64,000 nt of DNA from Actinomycetales bacterium (GTDB taxonomy: Bacteria; Actinomycetota; Actinomycetes; Actinomycetales; Actinomycetaceae), in assembly GCA_015655375.1 (NCBI GenBank), contig JAATFD010000024.1, forward strand, positions 37,910 through 101,909. The letters are read 5' to 3'. This document shows positions 9,630-19,779 of the stretch, piece by piece. The notes beneath the pieces are model-generated. The model saw only the letters and a program-made list of their open reading frames with translations, was not told where the DNA came from and ran no database searches. The position numbers and the translations under genes were made by a program. How positions within the stretch are numbered: the stretch's first letter is position 1; each line of letters starts with the position of its first letter.

Positions 9630-10976
9630 GTGGATTCGTCGGGACTGGAATCTGTGGACGCGGAGACGCAAGTCGAGCGGAGTGAGGAAGCGCCAAGCGG
9701 TCGGTATACGACCTACCTGATAATCGTCGCACTATTTGGCTGGGCACTGGCTGCCTATGACACGAATCTTTTCAACCTTACTATTGCTGATATTACGAAA
9801 GACCTTGGAATTACCTCATCCATGCTTGGTGTGATGGGATTCTTTGTCTATCTCTCAGAATTTGTCATCGCACTATTAATGGGCTATGTGATGGACAAGC
9901 GAGGGCGTAGATATGCGTGGATGACGTGTTTGATAGTGGCTGGCGTATTCACGGGGCTCACCTACTTTGTCCAAGGATTCTGGAGTCTCGTTCTAGTCCG
10001 TGCGATCGCATCGGGATTTGCGAATGCTGAGCTTGCAGTTTCGGTCACTCTTGTCAATGAGCAGGTACCAGCAAAGCGGCGCGGAATGCTGTACTCGATT
10101 GTTCAATCTGGATATACGGTCGGCGTATTTATGGCCTCGGGAATGTATCTTCTTGTCTCTGGTCTCGGGTGGAGATCTGTCTTTCTGTTCGGTGTTTTGC
10201 CGTTGGTCTTGGTGGCGATCGCTCGGAGCGGGGTCAAAGAATCGCCGCGATTTCTGCACATCAAGGCAATTCGTGAGGCCAACGCAAACGGTGATGGCCC
10301 TGAAGTCGCAAGGCTCCAAAAGTTGCATGCCGTCAACATTGACGAGCTGGACAAGGGTGAATTTCGCCAGCTCTTCTCGTCTTCCGGAGATATACGTCGG
10401 ACGACCGTGACGATGTCGATCACTTGGCTTTTGTATGGCAGCTCTTACGTCGCCACGAATATCTATCTTGCCTATTGGATGACTGAAGTAAAAGGATGGA
10501 GCTCGGACAACGTCGCTTCGCTTCTCCTTGTTGGGGGGGCGGCGGGGGTCATTTTCTACCTTGTGGGTGGAGCTCTCGGTGAAAGGTTCGGCAGGAAGAG
10601 CGTATTGGTCGGATCTGCTGTGGCGATCGCGCCGTTGTCAGTGCTGATCCTAGCGAGCAACAGCAACACGATCTTGTTGGTCGCGATCTTCTTGGTGTAT
10701 CAAGCGACAAACGGAACTTGGTCTGGTGTTGGATACACGTACCAAGCAGAAGTGTTTCCCACGAGAGTTCGGGCTTTGGGAGTGGGATGGATGAGCGCGA
10801 TGCTCGTCGGCGGATTCATGCTCGGTTCCATTTTTTGGGCAGGTCTCACGTCTGTCACGAGCCTTCAGGCCACGTGGCTTGTGATTGCGGTGGTCCTTGG
10901 AGCCGCTCAAGCAATTTCTACCTTCTTTCTTCCCAATGTCGCGCCCGGACAAGAGCTGGAGGAGATCGCTCAGTGA
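9630..10976 (+). CDS. MFS transporter (metabolite:H+ symporter / sugar porter-like)
   Basis: 12 TM pattern; MGYVMDKRGRRYAWM, YQAEVFPTRVRALGVGWMSA motifs. Confidence 0.88.
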   Translation: MDSSGLESVDAETQVERSEEAPSGRYTTYLIIVALFGWALAAYDTNLFNLTIADITKDLGITSSMLGVMGFFVYLSEFVIALLMGYVMDKRGRRYAWMTCLIVAGVFTGLTYFVQGFWSLVLVRAIASGFANAELAVSVTLVNEQVPAKRRGMLYSIVQSGYTVGVFMASGMYLLVSGLGWRSVFLFGVLPLVLVAIARSGVKESPRFLHIKAIREANANGDGPEVARLQKLHAVNIDELDKGEFRQLFSSSGDIRRTTVTMSITWLLYGSSYVATNIYLAYWMTEVKGWSSDNVASLLLVGGAAGVIFYLVGGALGERFGRKSVLVGSAVAIAPLSVLILASNSNTILLVAIFLVYQATNGTWSGVGYTYQAEVFPTRVRALGVGWMSAMLVGGFMLGSIFWAGLTSVTSLQATWLVIAVVLGAAQAISTFFLPNVAPGQELEEIAQ

Positions 10977-11023
10977 TGGCGAGGCTACCTGCGTCTTTTC
11001 GGGGATGGGAAAGGAATTCTTTG

Positions 11024-12823
11024 ATGAGTGCACGGTCTGAGAGGGAAGCCGTCTATTTGGCAGAGAACGGATGGTCCTGGATTCTCGAGGGCGATTCGAT
11101 TTCGCAGGTCTCGTGGCATGGTGTTGTGATTTTCGAGTCAGTCCGACCGATGGTGCGCGATCGGGACTGGAACACAATCGCACCTATTTTGTATTCTGAA
11201 CGGCCTCATTCCGATGCCAACGAGCAAGGAGATTGGATTGTCGGGGAAGAGTATCGGTTCTCGGGGGGAACTGCGACCGGGAGATTGAGTCTGTCAGTCA
11301 CGCAGGAATCTCTGAATGTGAAGTATGTTTTTCGCGCGGGAAATGATGTCTTGGTTAATAGAGTCGGAATCACTGCAACAATTCCGTCCGAGCTTGCGGG
11401 AAGCGATCTTGAGTATGCGACAACACGTGGCAGAGTAGGAAGGTCACGTCTTCCGATTACGATATCTCCCTATCAGCCAATTCTTGACATCAGTCAGCTT
11501 GATCTGGCCAGGTCCGGTGTCAAATTCGGTATCTCATTCTTTGGTGACGAATTTGAGATGGAGGATCAGCGGAACTGGTGTGATTCTTCGTTCAAGATAT
11601 ATTCACGACCACTGTCGCTTCCGTTTCCTTATGTGATTAGGGGGGGAGATGAAGTTGTGCAGGAATTGCGATTGTCGGCTCGAGATGATGAGAATCCGGT
11701 GGAGAATCCCGTTGGTGGTGTCGGCGCGGACTGGAAGCTGTCGGAAGAGGGTCGACCGTTCGCGATCCCGAGAATCTCGGTCGGTGCTACGACGTCATTT
11801 TCCAATGCTGTGAACGCATTAGATCTCGAAAAGGTCTCACCGGCGTCATTGTTGGTCGAAGCCTCTGAAGGATTTGACCTCGGGAAAATCCTTCGATCTG
11901 CCATGAGCGAGATTTCTGGGACCTCAATTCCGCTTGATGTGAGATTGTCAATTGATTCACTTGAAGGCCTTCGAGACATGGTTGACAGGGTGTTGTCTTG
12001 CGGTGCCGATATTAGGTCCATATCTGTATTTAGGAAGTCGGTTCACTATACCGATGTTGAGGTTTGGAATTGCCTCGTCGATTCAATAGGTGGTCGTAAT
12101 GTTCAATTGGGATCGGGAACCCGGGGTCATTTTGCGGAGTTCAATAGGAATTACCAAGAATTTCCCGAGTCTTCGAATGAATACTGTTTTTCAATCACTC
12201 CTGAGATGCATGTCAATGATAAGCGTCATATCAATGAGTGTCTGAATTCGATTCGAGACGTCGTTGATTCGGTGCGTCTTCTCGTGGGAAGATCGAAGCT
12301 GTTTATAGGTCCGGTCACCTTGAAGCCGAGGGTTAACACTGTCGCCACGGACATCGTCGTTGTTGACCGTATGACTGAAAGTGGATATGGCGCAGATTGT
12401 GTTCCGGGAAGCGTGGATGAACGCCAATTCAGTGACTGGCTGGGTGCGTGGACTGCGTGGATGCTCATCGAACTCGCACTCAGTGGTGTTGACCAAGTCT
12501 CAATGTTTGAGGCTGGCGGGGCTCGGGGAATTATTTCTGAGTCTGGCGCTCTGTCTCCGGCGGGAATTATATTGCGTGCGTTTTCTGCAAGTCGGGGAAT
12601 GTGGATCGAGCTAATTGATGTCGATGTTCCCCAATGGGTCAGAGTTGCATTGATATCAGACGGGACTCGTCGGCGGTGTCTCGTCATAAATCTTGGTGTC
12701 GAGGACTTCTCGATTTGCTTGCCTCAGTTCGGGGTGAATGAGGAAGTTTTTTGTCGTGCTGAGAGTTTCCAATTGATTGATATGTCGGATTCGGTAGACG
12801 GAATGGTTGTGAGCTCCTCATGA
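11024..12823 (+). CDS. Probable D-apionate lactonase-like protein (three-domain: N-terminal beta domain, TIM barrel, C-terminal beta domain)
   Basis: EFEMEDQRNWCDSSFKIYSRPLSLPFPYVI segment plus operon context (OiaC-like, ApnO-like, tetrulose kinase/isomerases). RBS AAAGGAA before ATG 11024; alternative start 10976. Confidence 0.6.
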   Translation: MSARSEREAVYLAENGWSWILEGDSISQVSWHGVVIFESVRPMVRDRDWNTIAPILYSERPHSDANEQGDWIVGEEYRFSGGTATGRLSLSVTQESLNVKYVFRAGNDVLVNRVGITATIPSELAGSDLEYATTRGRVGRSRLPITISPYQPILDISQLDLARSGVKFGISFFGDEFEMEDQRNWCDSSFKIYSRPLSLPFPYVIRGGDEVVQELRLSARDDENPVENPVGGVGADWKLSEEGRPFAIPRISVGATTSFSNAVNALDLEKVSPASLLVEASEGFDLGKILRSAMSEISGTSIPLDVRLSIDSLEGLRDMVDRVLSCGADIRSISVFRKSVHYTDVEVWNCLVDSIGGRNVQLGSGTRGHFAEFNRNYQEFPESSNEYCFSITPEMHVNDKRHINECLNSIRDVVDSVRLLVGRSKLFIGPVTLKPRVNTVATDIVVVDRMTESGYGADCVPGSVDERQFSDWLGAWTAWMLIELALSGVDQVSMFEAGGARGIISESGALSPAGIILRAFSASRGMWIELIDVDVPQWVRVALISDGTRRRCLVINLGVEDFSICLPQFGVNEEVFCRAESFQLIDMSDSVDGMVVSSS

Positions 12824-13653
12824 AGGATTCTGTAGCTGAATTGGGCGAGCCTGCGCGGTTCGGCCTGAGTACTTACGCCCTCTTCTGGGAGATCTCGTCG
12901 AGGAACCCAGAGCCACTGTCGCTCGAGGCGATGGTCCAACGGGCTGCTGAGGTCGGCTGCGACGTTCTGCAGATTTGCGATCATGCCCCACTCGAGCAGC
13001 GGACGACGAGGGAACTTGCCACCTTGGCGCGGGATGCCAGTGAGATGGGCGTTGAGCTTGAGGTTGGAACCCGTGGAGTGGAGACGGACCACCTCACTCG
13101 CTACCTCGAGATCTGCGATTCCCTGGGGGCCGGGCTCCTGCGTTCGATGGTTCCGGCAGGCACGGATGATCGGTCGCTGGACGCCGCTCGGACCTGCCTC
13201 GAGAAGATCCTGCCTGCGCTGGAGCGGGCCGGTGTGAGTCTGGCGCTGGAGACCTATGAGCAGCTGGCAACGCCGGAGCTGGTCGCGCTGGTGACGGGAC
13301 TTGACAGCGCATGTGCCGGCATCGCCCTCGATCCGGCGAATTGTGTGGCGAATTTCGAGTTGCCGGACGAAGTGATTGATCGGTGTGCGGCGCGCACGGT
13401 CAATCTCCACGTCAAGGACTTTGCCTTCCGACGCCAGGAGGGCTGGGTCGGTTTCACGTACGCAGGTGCCCCTATGGGGGAGGGTCGACTCGATTATTCC
13501 CACGAGCTACGGGCTGTGCGGCCTGTGGAACGGAGGATCACCCAGGTGATTGAGCACTGGCTCCCGTGGCAAGGCGATATTACGACCACCATCAACGAAG
13601 AACGTCGATGGACTGACCAGGCAGTTTCCTATATGAAGGAGAATCAGAAATGA
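12820..13653 (+). CDS. Sugar phosphate isomerase/epimerase family TIM barrel, probable 3-oxo-isoapionate decarboxylase-like
   Basis: FGLSTYALFWEISSRNPEPLSLEAMVQRAAEVGCDVLQICDH; SLALETYEQ; VNLHVKDF; ATGA overlaps with both neighbours. Confidence 0.6.
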   Translation: MKDSVAELGEPARFGLSTYALFWEISSRNPEPLSLEAMVQRAAEVGCDVLQICDHAPLEQRTTRELATLARDASEMGVELEVGTRGVETDHLTRYLEICDSLGAGLLRSMVPAGTDDRSLDAARTCLEKILPALERAGVSLALETYEQLATPELVALVTGLDSACAGIALDPANCVANFELPDEVIDRCAARTVNLHVKDFAFRRQEGWVGFTYAGAPMGEGRLDYSHELRAVRPVERRITQVIEHWLPWQGDITTTINEERRWTDQAVSYMKENQK

Positions 13654-14504
13654 GTGACGATCTGAAGATCGCAGTCATCGGGGCCGGTGGAAAGATGGGC
13701 ATGCGCGTTTCGGCCAACTTGCAGCGCACGAACTGGAATGTCGTTTACACGGAGAAGAGTCCGGCCGGTATTGAGCGAAACAAGGAGCAAGGCCGGGCAA
13801 TCATCTCCAACGAGGAGGCTGTGCCGGATGCCGATGTTGTGATCTTTGCCGTCCCGGACGTCGCTCTTCATGCGGTGACAGGCGAGGTTGTTCCTTTGAT
13901 GCGGGAGGGATCAATGGTTCTGACGCTCGATCCCGCAGCGGCGTACGCGAACCAATTGTTCATGCGCAAGGGGCTGACCTATGTTGTGGCGCACCCCACC
14001 CACCCCTCTGTCTTCCTCGAGCGCACGACCCCGGAGGAATGGGCGGACACCTTTGGTGGAATCGCAGCTCCGCAGAACGCCATCGCCGCAATGTTCACGG
14101 AGTCTGACACATGGCAGCCCATTGCCGAGAAGATCATTGCCACCATGTATGGCCCGGTCATCAAGGTCTATTGGACATCGGTTCATGACCTTGCGGTGTT
14201 GGAGCCCACGCTGAACGAGACGATCGGTTGCATGATCGGGCAGTTCCTCAAGGACGTCATGGATTACGCGGTCGAAGTCACAGACATGGATGAGGACACT
14301 GTGAAGGCAATGTTCTACGGCCATATCTATATCGCTTTGACCAATGCGCTGAGAGGTTCGAATCCGTTCTCTGACGCGTGCCTGCTGGCCATGGATTATG
14401 GCCGTCAGGCGATCATCAAGGAGGACTGGAAGCGGATCTTTGACGACAAGGATCTGGACATCGTGGTCGCCAAGATGCTCAAGCTCGACCATATCGAACG
14501 CTGA
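13650..14504 (+). CDS. Phosphogluconate dehydrogenase C-terminal-domain type oxidoreductase, probable D-apionate oxidoisomerase-like
   Basis: Rossmann KIAVIGAGGKMGMRVSANL; VVAHPTHPSVF; VHDLAVLEPTLNETIGCMIGQFLKDVMDYAV; operon context. Confidence 0.65.
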   Translation: MSDDLKIAVIGAGGKMGMRVSANLQRTNWNVVYTEKSPAGIERNKEQGRAIISNEEAVPDADVVIFAVPDVALHAVTGEVVPLMREGSMVLTLDPAAAYANQLFMRKGLTYVVAHPTHPSVFLERTTPEEWADTFGGIAAPQNAIAAMFTESDTWQPIAEKIIATMYGPVIKVYWTSVHDLAVLEPTLNETIGCMIGQFLKDVMDYAVEVTDMDEDTVKAMFYGHIYIALTNALRGSNPFSDACLLAMDYGRQAIIKEDWKRIFDDKDLDIVVAKMLKLDHIER

Positions 14505-14529
14505 TCCTGCTTCGTGGAGGTGCGCCAAG

Positions 14530-14586
14530 AGAGCGCCCAGCGGCGTGAACCCACGCGGGTCTGTGGGTCGGTCCGCAGGGCGCTCT
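14530..14586 (+). terminator. Hairpin with 9-bp stem after apnO-like gene
   Basis: AGAGCGCCC (14530-14538) pairs with GGGCGCTCT (14578-14586). Confidence 0.5.
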
Positions 14587-14632
14587 CCTGCCATGAATAC
14601 TTGATGCCGGTCGCGAGAGCATCTAGTAATAT

Positions 14633-14644
14633 ATCCTATAGGAA
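14633..14644. promoter_or_regulatory. Putative operator ATCCTATAGGAA (core TCCTATAGGA is a perfect palindrome)
   Basis: Shares the 12-mer ATATATCCTATA with the 4146-4157 region; about 60 bp upstream of the kinase start. Confidence 0.55.
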
Positions 14645-14704
14645 GAAGATCCTTCGGCGGGGTGACGCTGCCCCGGCAGGTAACGAAGCAGATGGAGCAG
14701 AACA

Positions 14705-16429
14705 ATGACGTATCTGGTCAACGATCCGAAGCAGTTCGCCGCTGACAGCCTTCGCGGCATGGCGGCAGCGTTTCCGGCCTACATGCAGCCGGTCCACGGT
14801 GGCGTCGCACGTGCGACGACGAGCCCGGAGGGCCAAGTGAGCATCGTCGTCGGCGGTGGTTCCGGCCACTACCCGGCATTTGCTGGATGGGTGGGTCCTG
14901 GCATGGCTCATGGCGCGGTGTGCGGCAACATCTTTGCCTCTCCCTCGGCTTCACAGGTGACCTCGGTCGTTCGTGCCAGCGACAACGGCGGTGGCACTGT
15001 GCTGCTTTTCGGGAATTATGCGGGCGATTGCCTGCATTTCGGCGCGGCGGCGGACGAATTGCGTTCCGATGGCATCGACACGCGAATTGTGACGATCTCC
15101 GACGACATCGCATCGAATACTCCCGATCACCACGATGACCGCCGAGGAATCGCAGGAGACCTCTTCGTGGTCAAGGTCGCCTGCGCGGCAGCCGCCGAGG
15201 GTCAGAACATCAACGACGTCGAGCGGGTCGCCCATCGCGCGAACGACAGGTCACGCTCATTGGGCGTGGCCTTCACCGGGTGCACGCTTCCCGGTGCAGA
15301 GGCTCCGTTGTTCACAGTCCCGGACGGGACTTATGCCGTGGGTCTGGGTATTCACGGCGAACCTGGAATTTCCTCGCACCCGATGGGCACTGCGGCGGAG
15401 ATTGCTCAGCTGCTGACACAGAGAGTCCTCGCGGAAGAACCGCGTCGCGGTGTGAACGGGTATTCGGGCCGGGTGGTCGTCCTCGTCAATGGCCTGGGCG
15501 CGACCAAGTACGAGGAGCTCTTCGTTCTGTACTCCACGGTCTCTGAACTTCTCGCGCAACAGGACCTGAGCGTCGTTGACGCGGTGGTTGGGGAGCAGGT
15601 GACGTCTCTGGACATGGCAGGGGCGTCTCTGTCGATCCTGTTCCTCGATGAGGAGCTCGAGCGTCTGTGGAAGGCTCCAGCCGATTCTCCGGCCTTCAAG
15701 GCGGGAGCGGTGCCTCCGGCTGAGCGTCGCCAGGTGAAGTTCGACGAGGTCGCCGACGTCATTCGCGTGGGGAGCCCCGAATCTGCTGCCCAGGCTCGCC
15801 GAGCATTGCGGTTCATTGAAGTCCTGGCCGATGTGTCCACCGCCAAGGAGGACGAACTCGGAAGGCTGGATTCGGTGGCCGGTGATGGTGACCACGGCCA
15901 AGGCATGGTTCTGGGAGCAACGGCCGCTCTGGAGGCTGCAACACGCGCCGTGGCTGCGGGCTCTGGGATGCGTGAGCTGTTCTCTCGTGCGGGAGCGGCC
16001 TGGGCCGAGGGGGCCGGCGGAACCTCCGGCGCCGCTTGGGGAACTGCTATTGGGGCCTTCGGAAAGTGCCTGTCGGACGACGAGGCTGCGAGTGCGTCCG
16101 ACCTCGGACGTGCCGGTGTTATTGCGGCACGCGCATTCGAATCGGTCGGAAGTGCGCGCCCGGGAGACAAGACCATGGTCGACGCGACACACCCGTTTGC
16201 GGATGTGCTCGAACGTCGCCTCGAGGACGGTGTGGGACTCCCTCGGGCATGGAAGGAGGCCGCCGACACCGCCGTCAACGCAGCGGCAAGTACGGCCGAC
16301 CTCGTTGCACGCAAAGGGCGTGCTCGCACCCATGGGAACGCGTCCGTGGGACATCCGGATCCGGGAGCTGTGTCGTTCTCGGTGCTCATGGAGGGCATCG
16401 CTGATGAGCTTTCAGCTGGCGGGCGTTGA
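14705..16429 (+). CDS. Dihydroxyacetone kinase family protein (fused DhaK-DhaL), probable L-erythrulose 1-kinase
   Basis: VVGGGSGHYPAFAGWVGPGM, GNYAGDC, GIHGEPG (DhaK); DSVAGDGDHGQGM, GAGGTSGAAWGT, GDKTMVDAT (DhaL); followed by RpiB and TIM homologs. Confidence 0.88.
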   Translation: MTYLVNDPKQFAADSLRGMAAAFPAYMQPVHGGVARATTSPEGQVSIVVGGGSGHYPAFAGWVGPGMAHGAVCGNIFASPSASQVTSVVRASDNGGGTVLLFGNYAGDCLHFGAAADELRSDGIDTRIVTISDDIASNTPDHHDDRRGIAGDLFVVKVACAAAAEGQNINDVERVAHRANDRSRSLGVAFTGCTLPGAEAPLFTVPDGTYAVGLGIHGEPGISSHPMGTAAEIAQLLTQRVLAEEPRRGVNGYSGRVVVLVNGLGATKYEELFVLYSTVSELLAQQDLSVVDAVVGEQVTSLDMAGASLSILFLDEELERLWKAPADSPAFKAGAVPPAERRQVKFDEVADVIRVGSPESAAQARRALRFIEVLADVSTAKEDELGRLDSVAGDGDHGQGMVLGATAALEAATRAVAAGSGMRELFSRAGAAWAEGAGGTSGAAWGTAIGAFGKCLSDDEAASASDLGRAGVIAARAFESVGSARPGDKTMVDATHPFADVLERRLEDGVGLPRAWKEAADTAVNAAASTADLVARKGRARTHGNASVGHPDPGAVSFSVLMEGIADELSAGGR

Positions 16430-16492
16430 GCTCGACGCGCCACGTGGTGGGGACAAGAAATCAAGGAAGTCGATCCAAGAGAGGGAAAGAGC

Positions 16493-16948
16493 ATGGGATT
16501 CCGCGTCGTCGTTGCTGGAGACAGTGCTGGTTATGAGTACAAGGAAGCAATCAAGAAGGACTTGGAGGCAGATCCTCGTGTCGATGAGGTGATCGATGCT
16601 GGGGTCGGTGAGGGAGAAGACACTGACTATCCCCATGTGGCCGTCAAGGGAGCCCGGATCATTGCCGATGGCCAGGCCGACCGCGGCGTGTTCATCTGTG
16701 GCACGGGATTGGGGGTCGCCATAGCCGCCAACAAGGTGAAAGGGATCCGGGCAGGGACAGCGCATGATTCCTACTCGGTCGAGCGTTTGGTCTTGTCCAA
16801 CGACGCACAGGTCCTGTGCATGGGACAGCGCGTGATCGGCCTCGAACTGGCGCGACGGCTGGCGCGTGAGTTCTTCGACTACACCTTCGACCCCGCGTCC
16901 CACTCCGCACCCAAGGTCGCTGCGATCTGCGAGTACGAGGAGGACTGA
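16493..16948 (+). CDS. RpiB/LacAB family isomerase, probable D-erythrulose-4-phosphate isomerase
   Basis: [67 protein letters not shown]. Confidence 0.9.
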   Translation: MGFRVVVAGDSAGYEYKEAIKKDLEADPRVDEVIDAGVGEGEDTDYPHVAVKGARIIADGQADRGVFICGTGLGVAIAANKVKGIRAGTAHDSYSVERLVLSNDAQVLCMGQRVIGLELARRLAREFFDYTFDPASHSAPKVAAICEYEED

Positions 16949-16949
16949 G

Positions 16950-17693
16950 ATGCTGTGGGTGGGCACCAGTTGGAAGATGAACGGGACGATCGACTTTGCG
17001 CGCGAGTATGCGTGGAGGCTCATGGCGGCGGACGCTTCGCAGTGGGAAGGGATTCAGGCGTTCATCATTCCTCCGGCGACCGCACTCGATGCCGTTCGCG
17101 GTGTCCTTGGAGACAACGGGCCGATTCTCCTCGGCGCGCAGAACGCGCATTGGGAGGACAGCGGTGCGTGGACGGGTGAGGTGTCTGTTCCGCAGGTTGC
17201 CGATGCCGGCGCGCAGATGGTGGAAGTGGGCCACTCTGAGCGGCGTCAGCATTTCGGGGACTCCGATGAGGTCGTCAATCTGAAGGTTCGCGCGATCATC
17301 GGTCACGGTCTTCGTCCGGTGCTATGCATCGGGGAACCGGCGGAGGTCTTCGAGGCCGGTCGCTCGATCGAGTACATCACGGCGCAGGCTGACTCTGCTC
17401 TCCAGGGGGTCGATCCCTCGTCGGTGATCCTCGCCTACGAGCCGATCTGGGCGATCGGGGAGCACGGTCGGGAGCCGCGAAGGTCGGACCTCGTCAGGGC
17501 ATTCGCGGCCCTTGGCGAGCGCTACTCAAGCGACGTCACTGCCGTCGTCTACGGAGGTTCAGTGAATGCGGGGAATGCCGCAGATCTGTTGACGATCCCT
17601 GGCGTGGAGGGATTGTTCGTGGGACGCGCAGCCTGGCGCGTCCCGGGGTACCTCGAAATTCTTCGGATTGCGAGTCGTTCTCTTCGCGCCTGA
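16950..17693 (+). CDS. Triosephosphate isomerase family protein, probable L-erythrulose-1-phosphate isomerase
   Basis: LWVGTSWKMNGT, VEVGHSERRQHFGD, ILAYEPIWAIGEHGREP, VYGGSVNAGNAADLL. Confidence 0.88.
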   Translation: MLWVGTSWKMNGTIDFAREYAWRLMAADASQWEGIQAFIIPPATALDAVRGVLGDNGPILLGAQNAHWEDSGAWTGEVSVPQVADAGAQMVEVGHSERRQHFGDSDEVVNLKVRAIIGHGLRPVLCIGEPAEVFEAGRSIEYITAQADSALQGVDPSSVILAYEPIWAIGEHGREPRRSDLVRAFAALGERYSSDVTAVVYGGSVNAGNAADLLTIPGVEGLFVGRAAWRVPGYLEILRIASRSLRA

Positions 17694-17904
17694 GGAGGCC
17701 ATGGGCTCGGCGCGGGTTGGGCGGGACACCATATCGGGTTCCGGTTCTGTCCAATCCGCGCCGTCTTGACCTCCGTGGTCTCGCCGATCCACATGGATGA
17801 TTCCGGGCCGAGTCCTCCCTGCTCGTGGAGGTGATCCGAGAATTGTCCGCTTCCTCATTCGTCATCCGGAGGGCCCCGATTCCGGGCGGTAGAATCGCCT
17901 CATC

Positions 17905-19434
17905 ATGACTGTCACCACCGCAACTGGCTCGGACATCCGTGTCCGCTTCTGCCCCTCGCCCACCGGTACCCCTCACGTCGGGATGGTGCGCACCTGCCTG
18001 TTCAACTGGGCGTATGCGCGCCACACGGGCGGCACCTTCGTCTTCCGCATCGAGGATACCGACACCGCGCGTGACTCCCAGGAGTCCTTTGACCAGATCC
18101 TCGACTCCCTCGACTGGCTCGGCCTCGACTGGGACGAGGGCATCGGCAAGGGCGGCCCGCATGGCCCTTACCGCCAATCGGAGCGCATGGACACTTACCA
18201 CGCGGTCGCCGACAAGCTCTTGGCCGGTGGCTACGCCTACGAGGCCTTCTCGACGTCCGAGGAGGTCGAGGCTCGGCACAAGGCCAAGGGTGAGGATCCC
18301 AAGCTCGGCTACGACGGCTTTGACCGCGACCTCACGCCCGAGCAGGTCGCGGCCTATCGCGCCGAAGGCCGTCGCCCCGTGCTGCGCATGCGCATGCCCG
18401 AGGACGACATCACCTTCACGGACCTGATCCGTGGCGACATCACCTTCCACGCGGGATCGGTCCCGGACTACGTCATCGTGCGCGCCAACGGGGATCCGCT
18501 CTACACGCTGGTCAACCCCGTGGACGACGCCCTCATGGAGATCACCCACGTCCTGCGCGGGGAGGACCTATTGTCGTCGACGCCGCGCCAGATCGTGCTC
18601 TACCACGCGTTGGAGGACCTCGGCATCGCGCAGTTCATGCCGCGCTTCGGCCACCTGCCCTACGTGATGGGAGAGGGCAATAAGAAGCTTTCCAAGCGTG
18701 ATCCGGAGTCGAACTTGTTGCTCCACCGCGACCATGGAATGATCCCGGAGGGCCTGCTCAACTACCTGGCACTACTGGGTTGGTCGATCGGTCCCGATCG
18801 CGATGTCTTCTCTCGTGAGGAGTTCGTCAAGGCGTTCGATATCGCCGATGTCAATCCGAACCCGGCGCGTTTCGACCTCAAGAAGTGCACGGCGATCAAC
18901 GCGGAGCACATTCGCGAGCTGGATCCGGAGGACTTCCGTGGGCGCATCGTCCCCTTCCTCCACGAGGAAGGAATGGTCAGCGGAGATTCCTTCGATGCGC
19001 TGAATGCCCGCGAGCAGGAGATCCTCACCGCAGCCTCACCTCTCATCCAGACGCGCATCCAGGTCCTGGGGGAGGCTCCGGGCATGCTCGGTTTCCTCTT
19101 CGTCGGCGACGTCGATCTCGAGGTCGATGAGAAGGCCGTCGCCAAGCTCAAGGACACGGCTCCGGCCGTCCTCGACGCTGCGCTGCCCATCCTGGAGACC
19201 ACGGGCATCGGCGACGGCGTCGAGCAGTCCTTCCGTGCGGAGGACCTCGAGGCTGGTCTGCGCGAGGCGATCGTCGAGGGCATGGGAATCAAGCCGCGTC
19301 TGGCCTTCGGACCGCTGCGAGTGGCGGTGACGGGTCGTCAGGTGTCTCCACCGCTCTTCGAGTCCATGGCGATCCTCGGACGGTCCTCGACGGTGGACCG
19401 TGTGCGGGCCCTGCGCAAGCAGCTGGACGCGTGA
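17905..19434 (+). CDS. gltX: Glutamyl-tRNA synthetase
   Basis: [58 protein letters not shown]. Confidence 0.97.
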   Translation: MTVTTATGSDIRVRFCPSPTGTPHVGMVRTCLFNWAYARHTGGTFVFRIEDTDTARDSQESFDQILDSLDWLGLDWDEGIGKGGPHGPYRQSERMDTYHAVADKLLAGGYAYEAFSTSEEVEARHKAKGEDPKLGYDGFDRDLTPEQVAAYRAEGRRPVLRMRMPEDDITFTDLIRGDITFHAGSVPDYVIVRANGDPLYTLVNPVDDALMEITHVLRGEDLLSSTPRQIVLYHALEDLGIAQFMPRFGHLPYVMGEGNKKLSKRDPESNLLLHRDHGMIPEGLLNYLALLGWSIGPDRDVFSREEFVKAFDIADVNPNPARFDLKKCTAINAEHIRELDPEDFRGRIVPFLHEEGMVSGDSFDALNAREQEILTAASPLIQTRIQVLGEAPGMLGFLFVGDVDLEVDEKAVAKLKDTAPAVLDAALPILETTGIGDGVEQSFRAEDLEAGLREAIVEGMGIKPRLAFGPLRVAVTGRQVSPPLFESMAILGRSSTVDRVRALRKQLDA

Positions 19435-19454
19435 ATCGCTGACCGCGTGAGCAT

Positions 19455-19482
19455 CCCCACGCCTCCCGGATTTGGCGTGGGG
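19455..19482 (+). terminator. Hairpin CCCCACGCC-tcccggattt-GGCGTGGGG downstream of gltX
   Basis: 9-bp perfect stem, pyrimidine/T-rich stretch downstream. Confidence 0.6.
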
Positions 19483-19547
19483 CCTGCTCTCGGGTACTGT
19501 TTTCTTTCGTCGCCGACAGTGAGTAATCGATTGTCGCGATACCACCA

Positions 19548-19619
19548 TGGGGTATGGTGTAATCGGCAGCACGAGTGATTCTGGTTCACTTAGTCTAGGT
19601 TCGAGTCCTGGTACCCCAG
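19548..19619 (+). tRNA. tRNA-Gln (CTG)
   Basis: Cloverleaf: TGGGGTA/TACCCCA acceptor, anticodon loop TTCTGGT, GGTTCGAGTCC T-arm. Confidence 0.93.
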
Positions 19620-19655
19620 CGATTGCCGGTCAGTGGTCTGATTGGAATCATCGAG

Positions 19656-19728
19656 GCCCCCATCGTCTAGCGGCCTAGGACGTCGCCCTCTCACGGCGCA
19701 AACATCGGTTCAAATCCGATTGGGGGTA
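19656..19728 (+). tRNA. tRNA-Glu (CTC), copy 1
   Basis: GCCCCCA/TGGGGGT acceptor, anticodon CTC, GGTTCAAATCC T-arm, followed by CCA. Confidence 0.93.
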
Positions 19729-19779
19729 CCACCTCGTCGATCTTGGTCGACGGGACAAACGCCCGTTCGCGGGCCATAT

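Noticed and set aside
10718-11023. N-terminal extension of the apionate-lactonase-like ORF
   Set aside because: Mostly out-of-frame with the MFS gene; starts at 10976 or 11024 are more plausible
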